A stretch of 33,605 nt of DNA, taken from NCBI GenBank assembly GCA_020250445.1, contig JADCEF010000122.1:1-33605 (forward strand). The letters run 5' to 3'. Below the pieces are notes generated by a model that was not told where the DNA came from, did no database searches, and saw nothing but the letters and a program-made list of their open reading frames with translations. The DNA comes from Rhodobacter sp. (GTDB lineage Bacteria > Pseudomonadota > Alphaproteobacteria > Rhodobacterales > Rhodobacteraceae). Below, in pieces: positions 1 to 10,634 of this stretch (the stretch's first letter is position 1; each line of letters opens with the position of its first letter). The position numbers and the translations under genes are program-made.

Positions 1-390
1 AGGGGCCATCGCCCCTGCCACAGCGCCACGCTGGGATCAGGATCAGCCGGGGGCCAAAGCCCCCGGCCAGCGCCCGCCCCGCCCCCGGCGGGCCCTTCTC
101 GCCCGCCGGGTCGGGCGCTGGCCTCTGTTTTTCACGGACCCGCCGGTCTGCAGGGCACCGTCCCGCGCGGGCAGGGAAACGCGGGTCGCGTTTCCTGTTC
201 CCGCCCGAACGGGCGAAGGCACCGGCCCCGCTGCAATGGCAGGGGCCATCGCCCCTGCCACAGCACCAGGCCGAAGACGGGCGGACGCTGGCCTTCTGCC
301 GGTCCCGGACCTGCCGGTCCGCAGGGTACCGTCCCGCTCGGGCGGGGGAAACGCGGGGCACGTTTCCGGGTCACGCCCGAAGGGGCATTC
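1..390 (+). repeat. Tandem multi-hairpin intergenic repeat, locus 1 (two modules)
   Basis: The first module starts before the window and its features recur 240 bp later (position 1 matches position 241). Each full module carries four hairpins in fixed order. H1 has arms GGCAGGGGC / GCCCCTGCC around CATC (complete at 238-259). H2 has arms GCCGGGGGC / GCCCCCGGC around CAAA (48-69). H3 is a 59-nt hairpin (65-123) with a perfect 12-bp outer stem and a perfect 10-bp inner stem (84-93 with 101-110). H4 (175-195) has arms GGAAACGCG / CGCGTTTCC. A conserved linker near 140-160 contains CCGGTCTGCAGGGCACCGT. The second module (about 241-390) has lost H2 and the left half of H3. No protein-coding gene is supported here. 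The locus sits at the 3' end of the minus-strand sugar operon. Function is unknown; a structured RNA, a terminator array or a BIME-like element are all possible. Confidence 0.85.
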
Positions 391-456
391 CCTTTTCCCG
401 GACCGGCAAGGGTGTCTTGGCAGGCAAGGCGGGCGGATTGCTGTTTCGGCACCCTG

Positions 457-1251
<795 letters not shown>

Positions 1252-1566
1252 CTATTCCATATGGAATTGCTTGGGCAGCAGATAGGGGAATTGTGTGGCC
1301 GGGTCGATCTCGACCTTCATGATCGGGGCCATCCATTCGGCCCAGCGGGCATTCACCGGGCAGGTGGCCAGATGGGCCCGGGTCGCGGCCAGATCATCGG
1401 TTTCAAAATAACCGAACAGGGTCAGGCCATGGCGGAAAATGTTGTAGTTGCGGATGCCGGAGCGGCGCAGCGTTTCAAGCATCTCGGGCCAGCAGTCATC
1501 GTGGCGTTTCAGATACTCCGCCTCGTATCCGGGGCGGACTTCAAGAACCCAGGCATATCCCGGCAT
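1252..1566 (-). CDS. rhaM: L-rhamnose/L-fucose mutarotase family protein (RhaM/YiiL type)
   Basis: A 104-residue protein of the RhaM/DUF718 ferredoxin-like fold, which interconverts alpha and beta anomers of 6-deoxyhexoses in the cytoplasm. The sequence shows the family hallmarks: YLKRHDDCWPEM near residues 18-29 with the active-site His22, the core IRNYNIFRHGLTLFGYFE at about 38-55, and WAEWMAPIM near 75-83. Its length equals the usual 104 residues of the family. The start overlaps the upstream isomerase stop as TGATG, so it is probably translationally coupled. It suggests that the operon handles a free reducing sugar such as rhamnose or fucose, although members of this fold are also found in pathways for other sugars. 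Confidence 0.88.
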   Translation of the reverse strand: MPGYAWVLEVRPGYEAEYLKRHDDCWPEMLETLRRSGIRNYNIFRHGLTLFGYFETDDLAATRAHLATCPVNARWAEWMAPIMKVEIDPATQFPYLLPKQFHME

Positions 1567-2381
1567 CAGGCGGCCTCCTGCCAGTGGCGGAAACAGTTCC
1601 GCATGGTGACGGTTTCGGTCAGCACATCTTCGCTGAGGGTATTCATATAGTCCTGGTGGGTGTTTTCCAGTGCCAGCCAGCCAGTATAGCCCGCATCGCG
1701 CAAGGTTGCGAAGATGGCGGGAAAGTTCAGCGTGCCTTCGGCGAATTTCGCCTGCAGCGCGCCCATTTTCGCCTGCCGCAGGTGAACGTGGACGGCGTGT
1801 TTTGCCAGCGGGTCCACCTCTTCCTGGCGGTAGCCGAGACAGGCGAAGTGCGAATAGTCAAGCGCCAGGCGGATGCCCGTGTCATCAATCAGGCGCTGCA
1901 CCAATGCAGGCGACTCGGCCCAGCTTTGCACATGCGGCTCGATGCAGATTTGGGCCCTGTGGTGGCTGGCGACGGCAAGCAGGGCCGTCAGGCTTTCGGC
2001 GCTGGTGCGGGCGGCGTCGGTGCGCGACTGGCCCGGGTTCACGATGCCGGGCAGCAGAAACACGCTGTCAATCCCGGCGGCATCGGCAAAGGTCAGCACC
2101 CGGTCCAGATCGCGCGCATTCGCATCAATGGTGCCGGGCAGGGCCAGGTTTCGCCCGCCCAGGCCATCCCCGAAAAGGTGGTAGTAATTGGGAAATACGA
2201 TGCCATAGGGTGCCAGCCGCGCCGCAGCCGCCTTGGGGTCTGACAGGATTTCGGCCTTGTCCAGCGCCGAGCGGTAGAACAGCCCCACGTCCAGCGCGTT
2301 GATGCCCAGGGCCTTTGAGATGCCCACGCATTCGTCCAGCGTGCAGGCGGGGAAGGACCATGCGGTCAGGGAAAGTTTCAT
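1566..2381 (-). CDS. Sugar phosphate isomerase/epimerase (xylose-isomerase-like TIM barrel)
   Basis: A 271-residue AP-endonuclease-2/xylose-isomerase-like TIM barrel. The expected metal ligands are visible: Glu148 in ICIEPH, Asp175 and His178 in ALDYSHF, His200 in HVHLRQ and Glu239 in ALEN. The start was placed at MKLSLTAWSF because upstream in-frame sequence is the antisense of the neighbouring gene. This leaves only 2 nt after the Gfo/Idh/MocA stop. In many alphaproteobacterial sugar operons this family is paired with a Gfo/Idh/MocA dehydrogenase and acts on 3-keto or inosose-like intermediates, or as an epimerase or isomerase of free sugars. The exact reaction cannot be read from the sequence. 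Confidence 0.85.
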   Translation of the reverse strand: MKLSLTAWSFPACTLDECVGISKALGINALDVGLFYRSALDKAEILSDPKAAAARLAPYGIVFPNYYHLFGDGLGGRNLALPGTIDANARDLDRVLTFADAAGIDSVFLLPGIVNPGQSRTDAARTSAESLTALLAVASHHRAQICIEPHVQSWAESPALVQRLIDDTGIRLALDYSHFACLGYRQEEVDPLAKHAVHVHLRQAKMGALQAKFAEGTLNFPAIFATLRDAGYTGWLALENTHQDYMNTLSEDVLTETVTMRNCFRHWQEAA

Positions 2382-2383
2382 TG

Positions 2384-3436
2384 TCAGCCCCCGATCTGTT
2401 CCAATTGGCCACTGCGGGCCGACCGGTAAAGTGCATCCAGCGCTTCGGTCACTCTGGCCCCGTTTTCGGCATTGGCGGCGTTTGTCGCCGGCTGGCCCGC
2501 GCAAAGTGCGGCGAAGACGCGCACCGGCAATGCGCCGTCATACTCTGCTTCGCCCGGTGCAATCGCCACGGTTTCATCCTGTCCGTCAAGGCGGGAAAGC
2601 TCCAGCCTTGCGCGGCCCGCTTCGCAATCAAAGGAAATCATGCCTTCGGTGCCATAGATGCGGATGTCCATATGCATGCCCCGGTGTTTGGGCACGCTGG
2701 CCGCGCCTGACAGCGCAACGGTGGCCCCGTTTGCCGCCCGCGCCACGGCGGCATCGTAGAAATCGACACCGGTCCTGGATTTGCCATCCATGGCGAAAAG
2801 CGAGACAAGCGTCAGGTCGGACACATGCAAAAGCCAGGCCAGGGAATGGGACATCTGCCCCCAGCCATAGCCCCCCGCACGGGCCGGATCGGCCCAGGTC
2901 GAGGGGGGCGGGCGGAACAGATGGTCTTTGGTTTCCAGCATCGGCTCGCCCGCAAACAGATCGTCCAGCGCTGACCCCATCTGACAGATGGCGTGGCGGA
3001 CCGTGCCAATGCGGCCCGCCCTGACAAAGGCGGCGGCCCTGGCGGTAAAGGCGGTGAAGTTCATGCCGCAGGGCACCAGAACCTCACGCCCCGCCGCAAG
3101 GGCCGCAGCGGCAATGGCGCGCCCCTCGGCCGCCGTGGTGGCCATGGGTTTTTCAACCAGCACATGACATCCTGCGGCCAAACCGGCTAGGGCGGGGGCG
3201 GCATGGGCGACGTGGGGCGTTGATACGATCAGCCCGTCCAGCCGTTCCGCCGCCAGCATCGCGCCCAGGTCGGTGTAGCGGGCCGCAATGCCGAACCTGT
3301 CGCCCGCCACCTGCAAACGCCCTGCATCCAGGTCGCACAGTGCCACGATCCGGGCATCCCGGCCCGCCTGCACGGTGGGAATGTGGTTGAACGTGGCCCA
3401 CCATCCCACGCCGACAACGCCGATCCTTGCGGTCAT
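2384..3436 (-). CDS. Gfo/Idh/MocA-family NAD(P)-dependent sugar oxidoreductase
   Basis: A 350-residue cytoplasmic oxidoreductase. The N-terminal Rossmann fold carries the GVGVGWWA nucleotide-binding loop at residues 6-14 and an Asp (LCDLD) at the end of the second strand. The family signature EKP is at 95-97, where Lys96 is the usual active-site lysine. The C-terminal half has the alpha/beta dimerisation and substrate domain, with a conserved GQMSHSLAWLL segment near 180-190 supplying the likely catalytic His. It starts with an ATGA overlap with the GntR regulator gene and is followed 2 nt later by the isomerase. It probably oxidises a sugar or polyol ring hydroxyl. Substrate unknown. Confidence 0.88.
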   Translation of the reverse strand: MTARIGVVGVGWWATFNHIPTVQAGRDARIVALCDLDAGRLQVAGDRFGIAARYTDLGAMLAAERLDGLIVSTPHVAHAAPALAGLAAGCHVLVEKPMATTAAEGRAIAAAALAAGREVLVPCGMNFTAFTARAAAFVRAGRIGTVRHAICQMGSALDDLFAGEPMLETKDHLFRPPPSTWADPARAGGYGWGQMSHSLAWLLHVSDLTLVSLFAMDGKSRTGVDFYDAAVARAANGATVALSGAASVPKHRGMHMDIRIYGTEGMISFDCEAGRARLELSRLDGQDETVAIAPGEAEYDGALPVRVFAALCAGQPATNAANAENGARVTEALDALYRSARSGQLEQIGG

Positions 3437-4164
3437 TCCGCCTCCTCTCCGCCCTGGGCGATGGTCGATTGAAACACGGTCTGCATATGCTGCTGCGCCG
3501 CCCGCGCCGCCGCCTCGGGGTCGCGCGCCTGCAGCGCGTCCAGCAGCCTGCGGTGGTCCTGATAGCTGCGCTGCAGGACACCGGCGGTTTCGGACGCGCG
3601 CTTGCGGAATTCCAGCCCAAGCACGTTCAGGCTTTGGCCGATCCGCTTGAGAAAGGCGTTGCGCGAGCCGATCCAGATCGCCTCGTGAAAGGCGTAGTCG
3701 GACTTGCGGAAGGCGATGGGATCGTCCAGCGTGTCTGCCTGCGCGGCAAGAATGGCCTCAAGCCGGCCGAGTTCTTCGGCACCGATGTTTTCGGCGGCGC
3801 GGCGCGCCACGTCGCTTTCGATCAGGCTGCGGGCATCGTAAAGCTCGCGGATGTTCATGTCCTGCAGGGACAGAAAGAACTGGATCGGCCCCAAAAGCGC
3901 CTCTGCATCCAGCTCGCTGATATGCGCACCGCCACCCTGACGGCTGCGGACCACGCCCAGCACCGTCAGCCCGCGCATCGCCTCGCGCACCGAAGGGCGC
4001 GACACGTTCAGCGACAGCGCCAGATCACGTTCGGGCGGAAGCGGATCGCCCGCCTTCAGAACCCCGGTCCGCACCATGTCCAGAATCCGGCGCACCACCA
4101 TTTCCGCCACGGATTCCCGCACGATAGGTTCGTCGAATTCGATGCGGGTGACCGGTTCGGTCAT
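3433..4164 (-). CDS. GntR-family (FadR subfamily, FCD domain) transcriptional regulator
   Basis: A 243-residue regulator. The N-terminal winged helix covers about residues 13-82, with the typical LPPERDLA...[14 protein letters not shown] recognition region. The C-terminal all-helical FCD effector domain retains the metal-binding set Asp156 and His160 (SDYAFHEAI), His204 ([11 protein letters not shown]) and His226. It lies inside the operon it presumably controls, overlapping the upstream permease stop and the downstream dehydrogenase start by 4 nt each. The palindrome AATTGGTAAGGCCAATT at 11831-11847 fits the FadR-type half-site spacing and is the obvious candidate operator. The ligand is probably a pathway sugar acid, by analogy with other FCD regulators. 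Confidence 0.92.
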   Translation of the reverse strand: MTEPVTRIEFDEPIVRESVAEMVVRRILDMVRTGVLKAGDPLPPERDLALSLNVSRPSVREAMRGLTVLGVVRSRQGGGAHISELDAEALLGPIQFFLSLQDMNIRELYDARSLIESDVARRAAENIGAEELGRLEAILAAQADTLDDPIAFRKSDYAFHEAIWIGSRNAFLKRIGQSLNVLGLEFRKRASETAGVLQRSYQDHRRLLDALQARDPEAAARAAQQHMQTVFQSTIAQGGEEAE

Positions 4165-5107
4165 GCGGTTTTCTCCCGCGTGCCGAATTTCAGGCGCGGC
4201 ACCATGACCGAAGCGATCAGCAGCAGGCCGATCACCCCGGTCTGGATATGCCCGGTGATGTTCAAAAGCGCCATGCCGTTGCGGATGTTCAGCACGATCA
4301 GGATGGCCAGCAGTGTACCGGTCAGGCTGCCGGTGCCGCCAAAAATGCTGACGCCGCCCAGCAGGACGATGGTGATGATGTCCAATTCGAACCCGTTGGC
4401 GACATCACCGCGCACGGCACCGACGCGGGCGGCATAAAGCAGGCCGGCAAAGGCGGCGATGGTGCCAGAGGCGATGAACAGGATCATCTTGTGGCGGTTG
4501 GTATCGATGCCCGCGAATTCGGCCACCTCGCGGTTGGTGCCGATCACCTGCGTCTTGCGGCCGAAGCCCGACCGTTCCAGCACGATGTAGAGAACCCCGA
4601 ACAGCACGGCAAAGGCCACAAGCGCAAAGGGCAGCGGTCCGATCAGGCCCTGTTGCCCCAGGGCGTCGAACCATTCCGGAAAGTCTGTCAGACCCCGGTC
4701 TTCGACCAGCACGCGCGCAAGGCCGCGAAACCCGATCAGGGTTGCCAGGGTGACGACCAGCGACGGCAGGCCGACGCGGGTGATGAACCAGCCGTTCAGC
4801 GCCCCGCCCAGCACGCCGATGCCCAGCGATATGGCAATGGCAGCGGGGGCGGCCACGCCCTGTTCCTTGACCATCCAGCCAAAGGCGCAGGCCGACAGGC
4901 CCATCATCGATCCCACCGACAGGTCAATCTCGCCATTGATGATGATGAAGGTCATCACCAGGGCCACGATGATCTTTTCGATCGAAAGCTGGAACAGGTT
5001 GATCTGGTTGCCCAAGGTCAGGAATTCCGGCGACAGGCCGGCATTGATGCCGATGATCACCACAAGCGACATCAGCAGGAAGCCTTCCCAGCTTTTCAGG
5101 CGGGCGA

Positions 5108-5111
<4 letters not shown>
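4161..5111 (-). CDS. rhaQ: Sugar ABC transporter permease (RhaQ-like)
   Basis: A 316-residue inner-membrane permease of the BPD_transp_2/RbsC family. The sequence shows about eight to ten hydrophobic segments, the [18 protein letters not shown] motif near residues 58-75, and the coupling-loop region [18 protein letters not shown] around 203-220, which contacts the ATPase. The start is the ATG at 5109-5111, which overlaps the stop of the first permease as ATGA; upstream in-frame sequence is only antisense to that gene. It forms a heterodimeric channel with the product of 5108-6154 and works with the RhaT-like ATPase and RhaS-like binding protein. The substrate is probably a 6-deoxyhexose or related sugar. 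Confidence 0.9.
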
Positions 5112-6150
<1,039 letters not shown>

Positions 6151-6154
<4 letters not shown>

Positions 6155-7653
6155 GCGGCCTCGCTTTGGCCAGTGGCCACGGCCATGATGCCTTCCTGCG
6201 TGGCGCGGGCGCTGTCGATGATGCCCATCTGCCGGCCTTCACGCATCACCAGGATGCGGTCGCCCAGCGCCAGCACTTCCGGCAGGTCGGACGAGATCAC
6301 CAGCGCCGTGCCCCCGTCGCGCACGAAGGCGCGGATCAGATCGTGCACCTCGGCCTTGGCGCCTACGTCGATTCCGCGCGTGGGTTCATCGACAATCAGC
6401 AGGTCGGGTTTCATCGCCAGCCATTTCGCCAGCATCACCTTTTGCTGGTTGCCGCCCGACAGCACGCCCACGGCCATGTCCACATCCGGCGCGCGGATGT
6501 TCAGCCGTTCGCGGTAGGCCATGGCCGTGTCGCGCTCTCGCCGCCGGTCGATCAGGCCCAGGGGCGACAGGTACTGCGCCAGCGTGGCAAGCGAGATGTT
6601 GGACCGGATCGGCAGCGGCATCGCCAGCCCAAGCTTGCGGCGGTCCTCCGAGACATAGGCGATGCCCAGCGCGATGGCCTGCGCGGGCGAGGTCATGCGC
6701 ACCACCTGCCCCTTGTAGCGCACCTCGCCCGCCGTCGCGGCATGCACGCCGAACAGCGACAACGCCACATCGGTGCGCCGCGCGCCGATCAGGCCCGCCA
6801 TGCACAGCACCTCGCCCCGGTGCAGATCAAAGCTGATGTCTTCGAAGACACCCGCCCGGGTCAGGCCGCGCACCGACAGGATGACCTCGTCCCGGGCAAC
6901 CGATGGCATCTTGGTGAAATAATTGCCCACCGCACGCCCGACCATATCGGCGATCATGCCCTGCGGCGTCACTTCGGCCACGGGTCTGGTAGAGATATGC
7001 CGCCCGTCGCGGATCACCGTCACGCGGTCGGCAATCTCGAACACCTCTTCCAGCCGGTGCGAGATATAGACGACCGCCACGCCCGAGGCCGCAAGGCTGC
7101 GGGCGATGCGGCGCAGTTCCGCCGCCTCGTGCGCGGACAGGGATGCGGTGGGTTCATCCATGATCAGCACGCGCACATCCTGCGACAGGGCGCGGGCAAT
7201 CTCGACCGCCTGCTGTTCGGCCAGCGTCAGCCCGCGCGCCTCGCGGTCGACATCCAGCGTCATGCCGATGCGGTCGATCAGCGCTTCTGCGCGGCGGCGC
7301 ATGCTGCGGCGGTCCAGGATCAGACCGGCATCGGTGGCAGAGATGAAGATGTTTTCGGTCACGTCCAGATCGGGAAAGACCATCGGTTCCTGATAGATCG
7401 CGGCCACGCCGCGCAGGCGCGCCGCCTTGGACCCCGACAGGACAACGGGCGCGCCGTCGATTTCGACCTGACCCGACGAGGGCTGGTAAATGCCCGTCAT
7501 GATCTTGATCATGGTGGATTTTCCCGCACCGTTTTCGCCGACGATGGCGTGCACTGTGCCGGGGAACAGCTCCAGCGTCATATCGGCCAGGGCCACGGTC
7601 ATCCCGAAGGATTTGGACACGGCACGCAGCGCAAGGGTGGGGATGGCGGACAT
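6151..7653 (-). CDS. rhaT: Sugar ABC transporter ATP-binding protein (RhaT-like, two ATPase domains)
   Basis: A 500-residue protein with two tandem ABC cassettes, as is usual for ribose/rhamnose-type importers. The first cassette has Walker [10 protein letters not shown], signature-like [13 protein letters not shown] and Walker [12 protein letters not shown]. The second has a degenerate Walker A ([10 protein letters not shown]), the intact signature LSGGNQQKV and Walker [12 protein letters not shown]. The degenerate second Walker A is normal in this family. The start was set at [17 protein letters not shown] (ATG at 7651-7653), preceded by a GAGG ribosome-binding site. The longer in-frame upstream extension would run through the rhaS 3' hairpin. 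It energises uptake through the two downstream permeases at the cytoplasmic face. Confidence 0.92.
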
Positions 7654-7683
7654 GCAACCTCGGGGCGGGCGCGGGAACAGGAT

Positions 7684-7714
7684 GGGCGCGGCCGGGGCAA
7701 TTCCGGCCGCGCCC
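7684..7714 (-). other. Perfect 12-bp stem-loop between the rhaS-like and rhaT-like genes
   Basis: Arms GGGCGCGGCCGG (7684-7695) and CCGGCCGCGCCC (7703-7714) pair perfectly around a 7-nt loop. The structure begins 6 nt beyond the rhaS stop in the 67-nt gap before rhaT, and has no T-tract. In binding-protein-dependent transporter operons such stem-loops commonly protect the upstream mRNA so that binding protein is made in excess over the membrane components. That role is inferred here. Confidence 0.75.
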
Positions 7715-7720
7715 CGTTCA

Positions 7721-8764
7721 TCACTTCGCGGCGGCTTCGACATTGTCCTTGTTGTAGACCGTGAAGGGCCCCATCAGGATGCGCTTGGCACCTTCGCGGC
7801 CGGGATCAGCCTCGATCGTGTAGTCGCCCATGCGGCCGGCGGTAAAGGTTTCGCCGATCTCGCCCTTGAGCTGGCCCGTGGCCAGGCCATAGGCGGTGTA
7901 GTAGGACAGATAGCCAAGATCGCGGAAATCCCACAGCGCGAATTCCGGCGCGCAGCCGTTCATCGTGTAGCTGACCATTTCCGACGGCAGGCCAAGACCC
8001 GAGACCCTGACCCTGTCGCACAGACCTTCGTCCTGCATCGCCTTGGCCGCAGCCTGGATGCCCACCGTGGTCGGGGCCATGATCAGGCCAAGGTTCGGAT
8101 GCTTGTCCACCAGCGCCAGCGCGCGGTTGTAGCTGACTTCGGACTGGTCATCGCCATAGACGACATCGACCAGCTTGATGTCCTTGTATTTGGCATCTTC
8201 GGCCAGGGTCTTCTTCATCGCCTCGATCCAGGCGTTCTGGTTCGCGGCATCCGGCGTGGCCGAAAGCACGGCCATTTCACCGGCCCCGCCCAGGATCGAA
8301 TGCGCCATATCGGCCATCACCACACCGATGGAGCCGAAATCGACCTGCGCCACGAACACGCTTTCGCCCTTGGCCGACGGGATCGGGCTGTCCCAGGTCA
8401 CAACCTTGGTGCCTGCCGCCTGTGCGGCTTCGGCCGCCGGGGCGATCTGGTCGCCTGCGTTGTTGGACAGCATCACGGCACCCAGCTTTTGCGTGGCCGC
8501 CGTTGTCATGATCTCGATCTGGCCGGCCACCGAGTTTTCCGGGGTGGGCCCCGTGAAATCCAGCTTGCCGGGGTTTGCCAGTTCCTTGTGGGCTTCCTGC
8601 GCGCCTTCGTTGGCCTGATCGAAGACCAGAATGCCCAGGAACTTGGGCAGCAGGATCATGCTGGTGTCCTTGCCGCCTTCCAGTTTGATCGCATCGGCAT
8701 AGGCAAAGCCTGCCCCGCCCAGCATCAGCGCGGCGACCGCGCCGAGAATATTGGTCGTCTTCAT
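7721..8764 (-). CDS. rhaS: Periplasmic sugar-binding protein of RhaS/AI-2-type ABC transporter
   Basis: A 347-residue periplasmic-binding-protein-like domain-4 protein. The Sec signal peptide is residues 1-23, with an AYA-D cleavage site (FAYADAIK). The mature protein begins with a short linker and the ribose-binding fold ([20 protein letters not shown]). It includes the family segments [43 protein letters not shown] and [20 protein letters not shown]. These closely resemble proteins annotated as rhamnose or autoinducer-2 binding proteins. The start (ATG at 8762-8764) has a clear GGGAGGA ribosome-binding site, and this gene is separated from the upstream dehydrogenase by 128 nt, so it may have its own promoter or leader. 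Ligand inferred: rhamnose, fucose or a related sugar. Confidence 0.92.
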   Translation of the reverse strand: MKTTNILGAVAALMLGGAGFAYADAIKLEGGKDTSMILLPKFLGILVFDQANEGAQEAHKELANPGKLDFTGPTPENSVAGQIEIMTTAATQKLGAVMLSNNAGDQIAPAAEAAQAAGTKVVTWDSPIPSAKGESVFVAQVDFGSIGVVMADMAHSILGGAGEMAVLSATPDAANQNAWIEAMKKTLAEDAKYKDIKLVDVVYGDDQSEVSYNRALALVDKHPNLGLIMAPTTVGIQAAAKAMQDEGLCDRVRVSGLGLPSEMVSYTMNGCAPEFALWDFRDLGYLSYYTAYGLATGQLKGEIGETFTAGRMGDYTIEADPGREGAKRILMGPFTVYNKDNVEAAAK

Positions 8765-8892
8765 CAGAGTCCTCCCATGTTTCGGCACGGATCTGTGCCT
8801 GGTCGTTTTGCCGAAGGCGGATGCAGGCTCTTCCCCCATCGCCCGGCGGTCTTCCGCGCCGGGGGGCTGCCCCGGCGGAATTCTGTTCCGGC
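8765..8892 (-). promoter_or_regulatory. Intergenic region upstream of rhaS-like gene with two stem-loops
   Basis: This is the only sizeable gap inside the minus-strand cluster. It holds an 8-bp GC-rich hairpin with arms CGCCGGGG / CCCCGGCG (8857-8864 and 8870-8877), just after the hydroxyacid dehydrogenase stop. It also holds a nested dyad near the rhaS start: TTCGGCA at 8781-8787 pairs with TGCCGAA at 8809-8815, and inside it GGCAC / GTGCC (8784-8788, 8795-8799) flank GATC. No T-tract follows the first hairpin. It may act as an attenuator or mRNA-processing site splitting the operon into a catabolic front part and a transport part. Confidence 0.45.
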
Positions 8893-9852
8893 CTATTCAG
8901 GCACGGGTTTGCGCGGCCCCTCGCCGCGCAACGCGCGGGCGATGTCTTCGGCCACCAGGTGCTGCAGCCGGTGGATCGCCGCTTCGGAATACCAGGCGGC
9001 ATGCGGGGTCAGCAGCAGATTGGGCGCCTGGCGCAGCACATGGTCCGCCGCCAGCGGCTCCACCCCGAACACATCCAGGGCGGCACCTGCGATGGTGCCG
9101 CTTGCCAGGGCTGCCGCCAGGTCTTCCTCGACGATCAACTGCCCCCGTGCCGCGTTCACGATCAGCGCATGGGGCTGCATCGTGGCCAGCCGGGCGGCAT
9201 TGAAGAACCCGGTCGTCGCGGACGTTGCCGGGGCATGCAGCGAAACAAGGTCGGCCTCGCGCAGCAGCCGGTCGCCATCCATCAGCGTCACGCCCAGGTG
9301 CCCCGCCTCTTCTGCCGAAAGGCCCGGATCAGCGGCGATGAAGCGAAAGCCAAATCCCCGCAGCCGCGCAAGCACGGCCCGCCCGATCTGGCCCAGACCG
9401 AAAAAGCCGAACACGGTCTGCGAAAACGGCTTCATCGGTTTGGCAACCTTTACCGCCGCCCAGTCCCCGCGCCGGACAGACGCATCCAGTTGCGGCAGTT
9501 TGCGCAGCAGGCTCAGGGCTGCTGCCACCGTATGGTCGGCCACCTCATCGGTGCAATAGTCGGGCACATAGCCCAGGCGCAGCCCGGCGGCCCTGGCCGA
9601 GGGCAGATCGATGTTGTTGTAGCCGACGCCATAGCGGATGACCGTGGACCCCGGTCTGACCGCGCGCGCGGCATCCGGGCCGAAGGGCGCGAACTGCACC
9701 ACGGCCACATCCGCCCCGGCCACGGCCGCTGCCACATCGGCCGCCGTCTTGCACTGAAACGCTTCGAAATCCGCACCCGCCGCCGATGCGGCCGCTTTTT
9801 CCTGCGCCAGATCCGGGAATGTGTAATCGGTGACGACAACGCGCAGGGTCAT
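8893..9852 (-). CDS. D-isomer-specific 2-hydroxyacid dehydrogenase (CtBP-like)
   Basis: A 319-residue NAD(P)-dependent dehydrogenase of the D-2-hydroxyacid family. The Rossmann motif GLGQIG is at residues 152-157, with an acidic residue (Asp175) at the end of the next strand suggesting NAD. The catalytic trio is present: Arg236 (NAARGQ), Glu265 (DVFGVEP) and His284 (TPHAAW). The [10 protein letters not shown] segment at 73-82 is typical of the CtBP-like branch. Its start overlaps the acetoacetate-decarboxylase-family gene by ATGA. In the operon it probably interconverts a 2-keto acid released from the sugar acid and the D-hydroxy acid. The substrate is not determinable from sequence. Confidence 0.9.
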   Translation of the reverse strand: MTLRVVVTDYTFPDLAQEKAAASAAGADFEAFQCKTAADVAAAVAGADVAVVQFAPFGPDAARAVRPGSTVIRYGVGYNNIDLPSARAAGLRLGYVPDYCTDEVADHTVAAALSLLRKLPQLDASVRRGDWAAVKVAKPMKPFSQTVFGFFGLGQIGRAVLARLRGFGFRFIAADPGLSAEEAGHLGVTLMDGDRLLREADLVSLHAPATSATTGFFNAARLATMQPHALIVNAARGQLIVEEDLAAALASGTIAGAALDVFGVEPLAADHVLRQAPNLLLTPHAAWYSEAAIHRLQHLVAEDIARALRGEGPRKPVPE

Positions 9853-10634
9853 GGCGTTTCCTTGAGGTAATCGTGCAGGATGCGGCCCGCCACCAGCGTG
9901 AAGTCAGCCCGCCAGTGGATGCCGGTCAGCGGTTCCAGCACGGGCAGGCGGAACACCGGAAGCTGGGCATTGGGGCGCAATTCGACCGTGCAGGGGCCTT
10001 CCCAGGCCTCGTGCACCGTCACCTCGGCCAGACGGCGCGAGGTGATCTGGCGGATCGCGGGACGACCGTCGATATGATCCACCGCCTTGAGGTTCAGGTT
10101 GGTGCCGAAGTCGAAATAGGGGGCCAGCGCCTCGGGCGCGACGCGGCGCTGCTTGTAGGGCAAGGTGCCGGTGATCACGTCGATCCCGTTGCGTTCCACC
10201 GTTCCGACCATCAGGTCCCCGCGCGCCTCAAGGCCGGGCTTGCCCAGTTTCTTCGGCTGGCCATGAATTTCGCGGCCATGGGCCACGCCGATGTCCGAAG
10301 ACAGCACGAGATAGGGCGAATAGGCCCCCTTCCCCTGGCCGGGCAGTTCGGCCCCGAACATCACGTTCGCTTCGGAATACGGCCCCAGCCAGTCGGTATC
10401 GTTCATCCTGTAGATGTGCACACAGGCCACATCGCCCACCGGCACCAGCGGGGGCGGCAGAAGAAAGGCCATCGCCGCGGGGTCGGTGCGCCAGTACAGC
10501 GTCAGGATCTCGGCATTGCGGAAGCGGAAGGGAAAGGGCGGAATCATCGGCGCATCCCAGGGCGTGGAAAAACCGCCCTGCCGGATTTCAGCGAAGGTTG
10601 GCCGGGTCAGCCCATATTTCGCCTGATCCGTCAT
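9849..10634 (-). CDS. Acetoacetate decarboxylase-family protein
   Basis: A 261-residue member of the acetoacetate decarboxylase (ADC) fold. The Schiff-base lysine pair is intact: Lys128-Lys129 in EIHGQPKKLG, matching the GYPKK motif of true decarboxylases. The GPYSEANV segment near 84-91 supplies the conserved active-site glutamate. The start at 10634 (MTDQAKYGL) overlaps the dehydratase stop as ATGA; the longer in-frame extension is antisense of the neighbour. ADC-fold enzymes outside solventogenic clostridia include aldolase/dehydratase-like members acting on keto acids. Placement between a sugar-acid dehydratase and a hydroxyacid dehydrogenase suggests it acts on a 3-keto or 2,4-diketo acid of the pathway rather than on acetoacetate. 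Confidence 0.85.
   Translation of the reverse strand: MTDQAKYGLTRPTFAEIRQGGFSTPWDAPMIPPFPFRFRNAEILTLYWRTDPAAMAFLLPPPLVPVGDVACVHIYRMNDTDWLGPYSEANVMFGAELPGQGKGAYSPYLVLSSDIGVAHGREIHGQPKKLGKPGLEARGDLMVGTVERNGIDVITGTLPYKQRRVAPEALAPYFDFGTNLNLKAVDHIDGRPAIRQITSRRLAEVTVHEAWEGPCTVELRPNAQLPVFRLPVLEPLTGIHWRADFTLVAGRILHDYLKETP

Noticed and set aside
43-261. A minus-strand open frame starting MAGAMAPAI that recurs in the repeat modules (also near 30359-30503, 33227-33598 and 32946-33356)
   Set aside because: It is a by-product of the repeat's H1 hairpin and GC bias. Lengths and C-termini differ between copies, frames run into unrelated sequence or the gatB antisense strand, and no ribosome-binding site is consistent.
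1-390. Reading the repeat loci as a CRISPR array
   Set aside because: The period is over 200 bp, the repeats are themselves hairpins with diverged interiors, there are no unique spacers of regular length, and no cas genes are present.
2403-2410. CCAATTGG near the end of the Gfo/Idh/MocA gene as a second regulator site
   Set aside because: It lacks the TGGT-N3-RCCA spacing of the operator at 11831-11847 and is within a coding region.
8857-8877. A firm rho-independent terminator between the hydroxyacid dehydrogenase and rhaS-like genes
   Set aside because: A hairpin is present but no T-tract follows it on the minus strand, so it is listed only as a possible attenuator or processing site.
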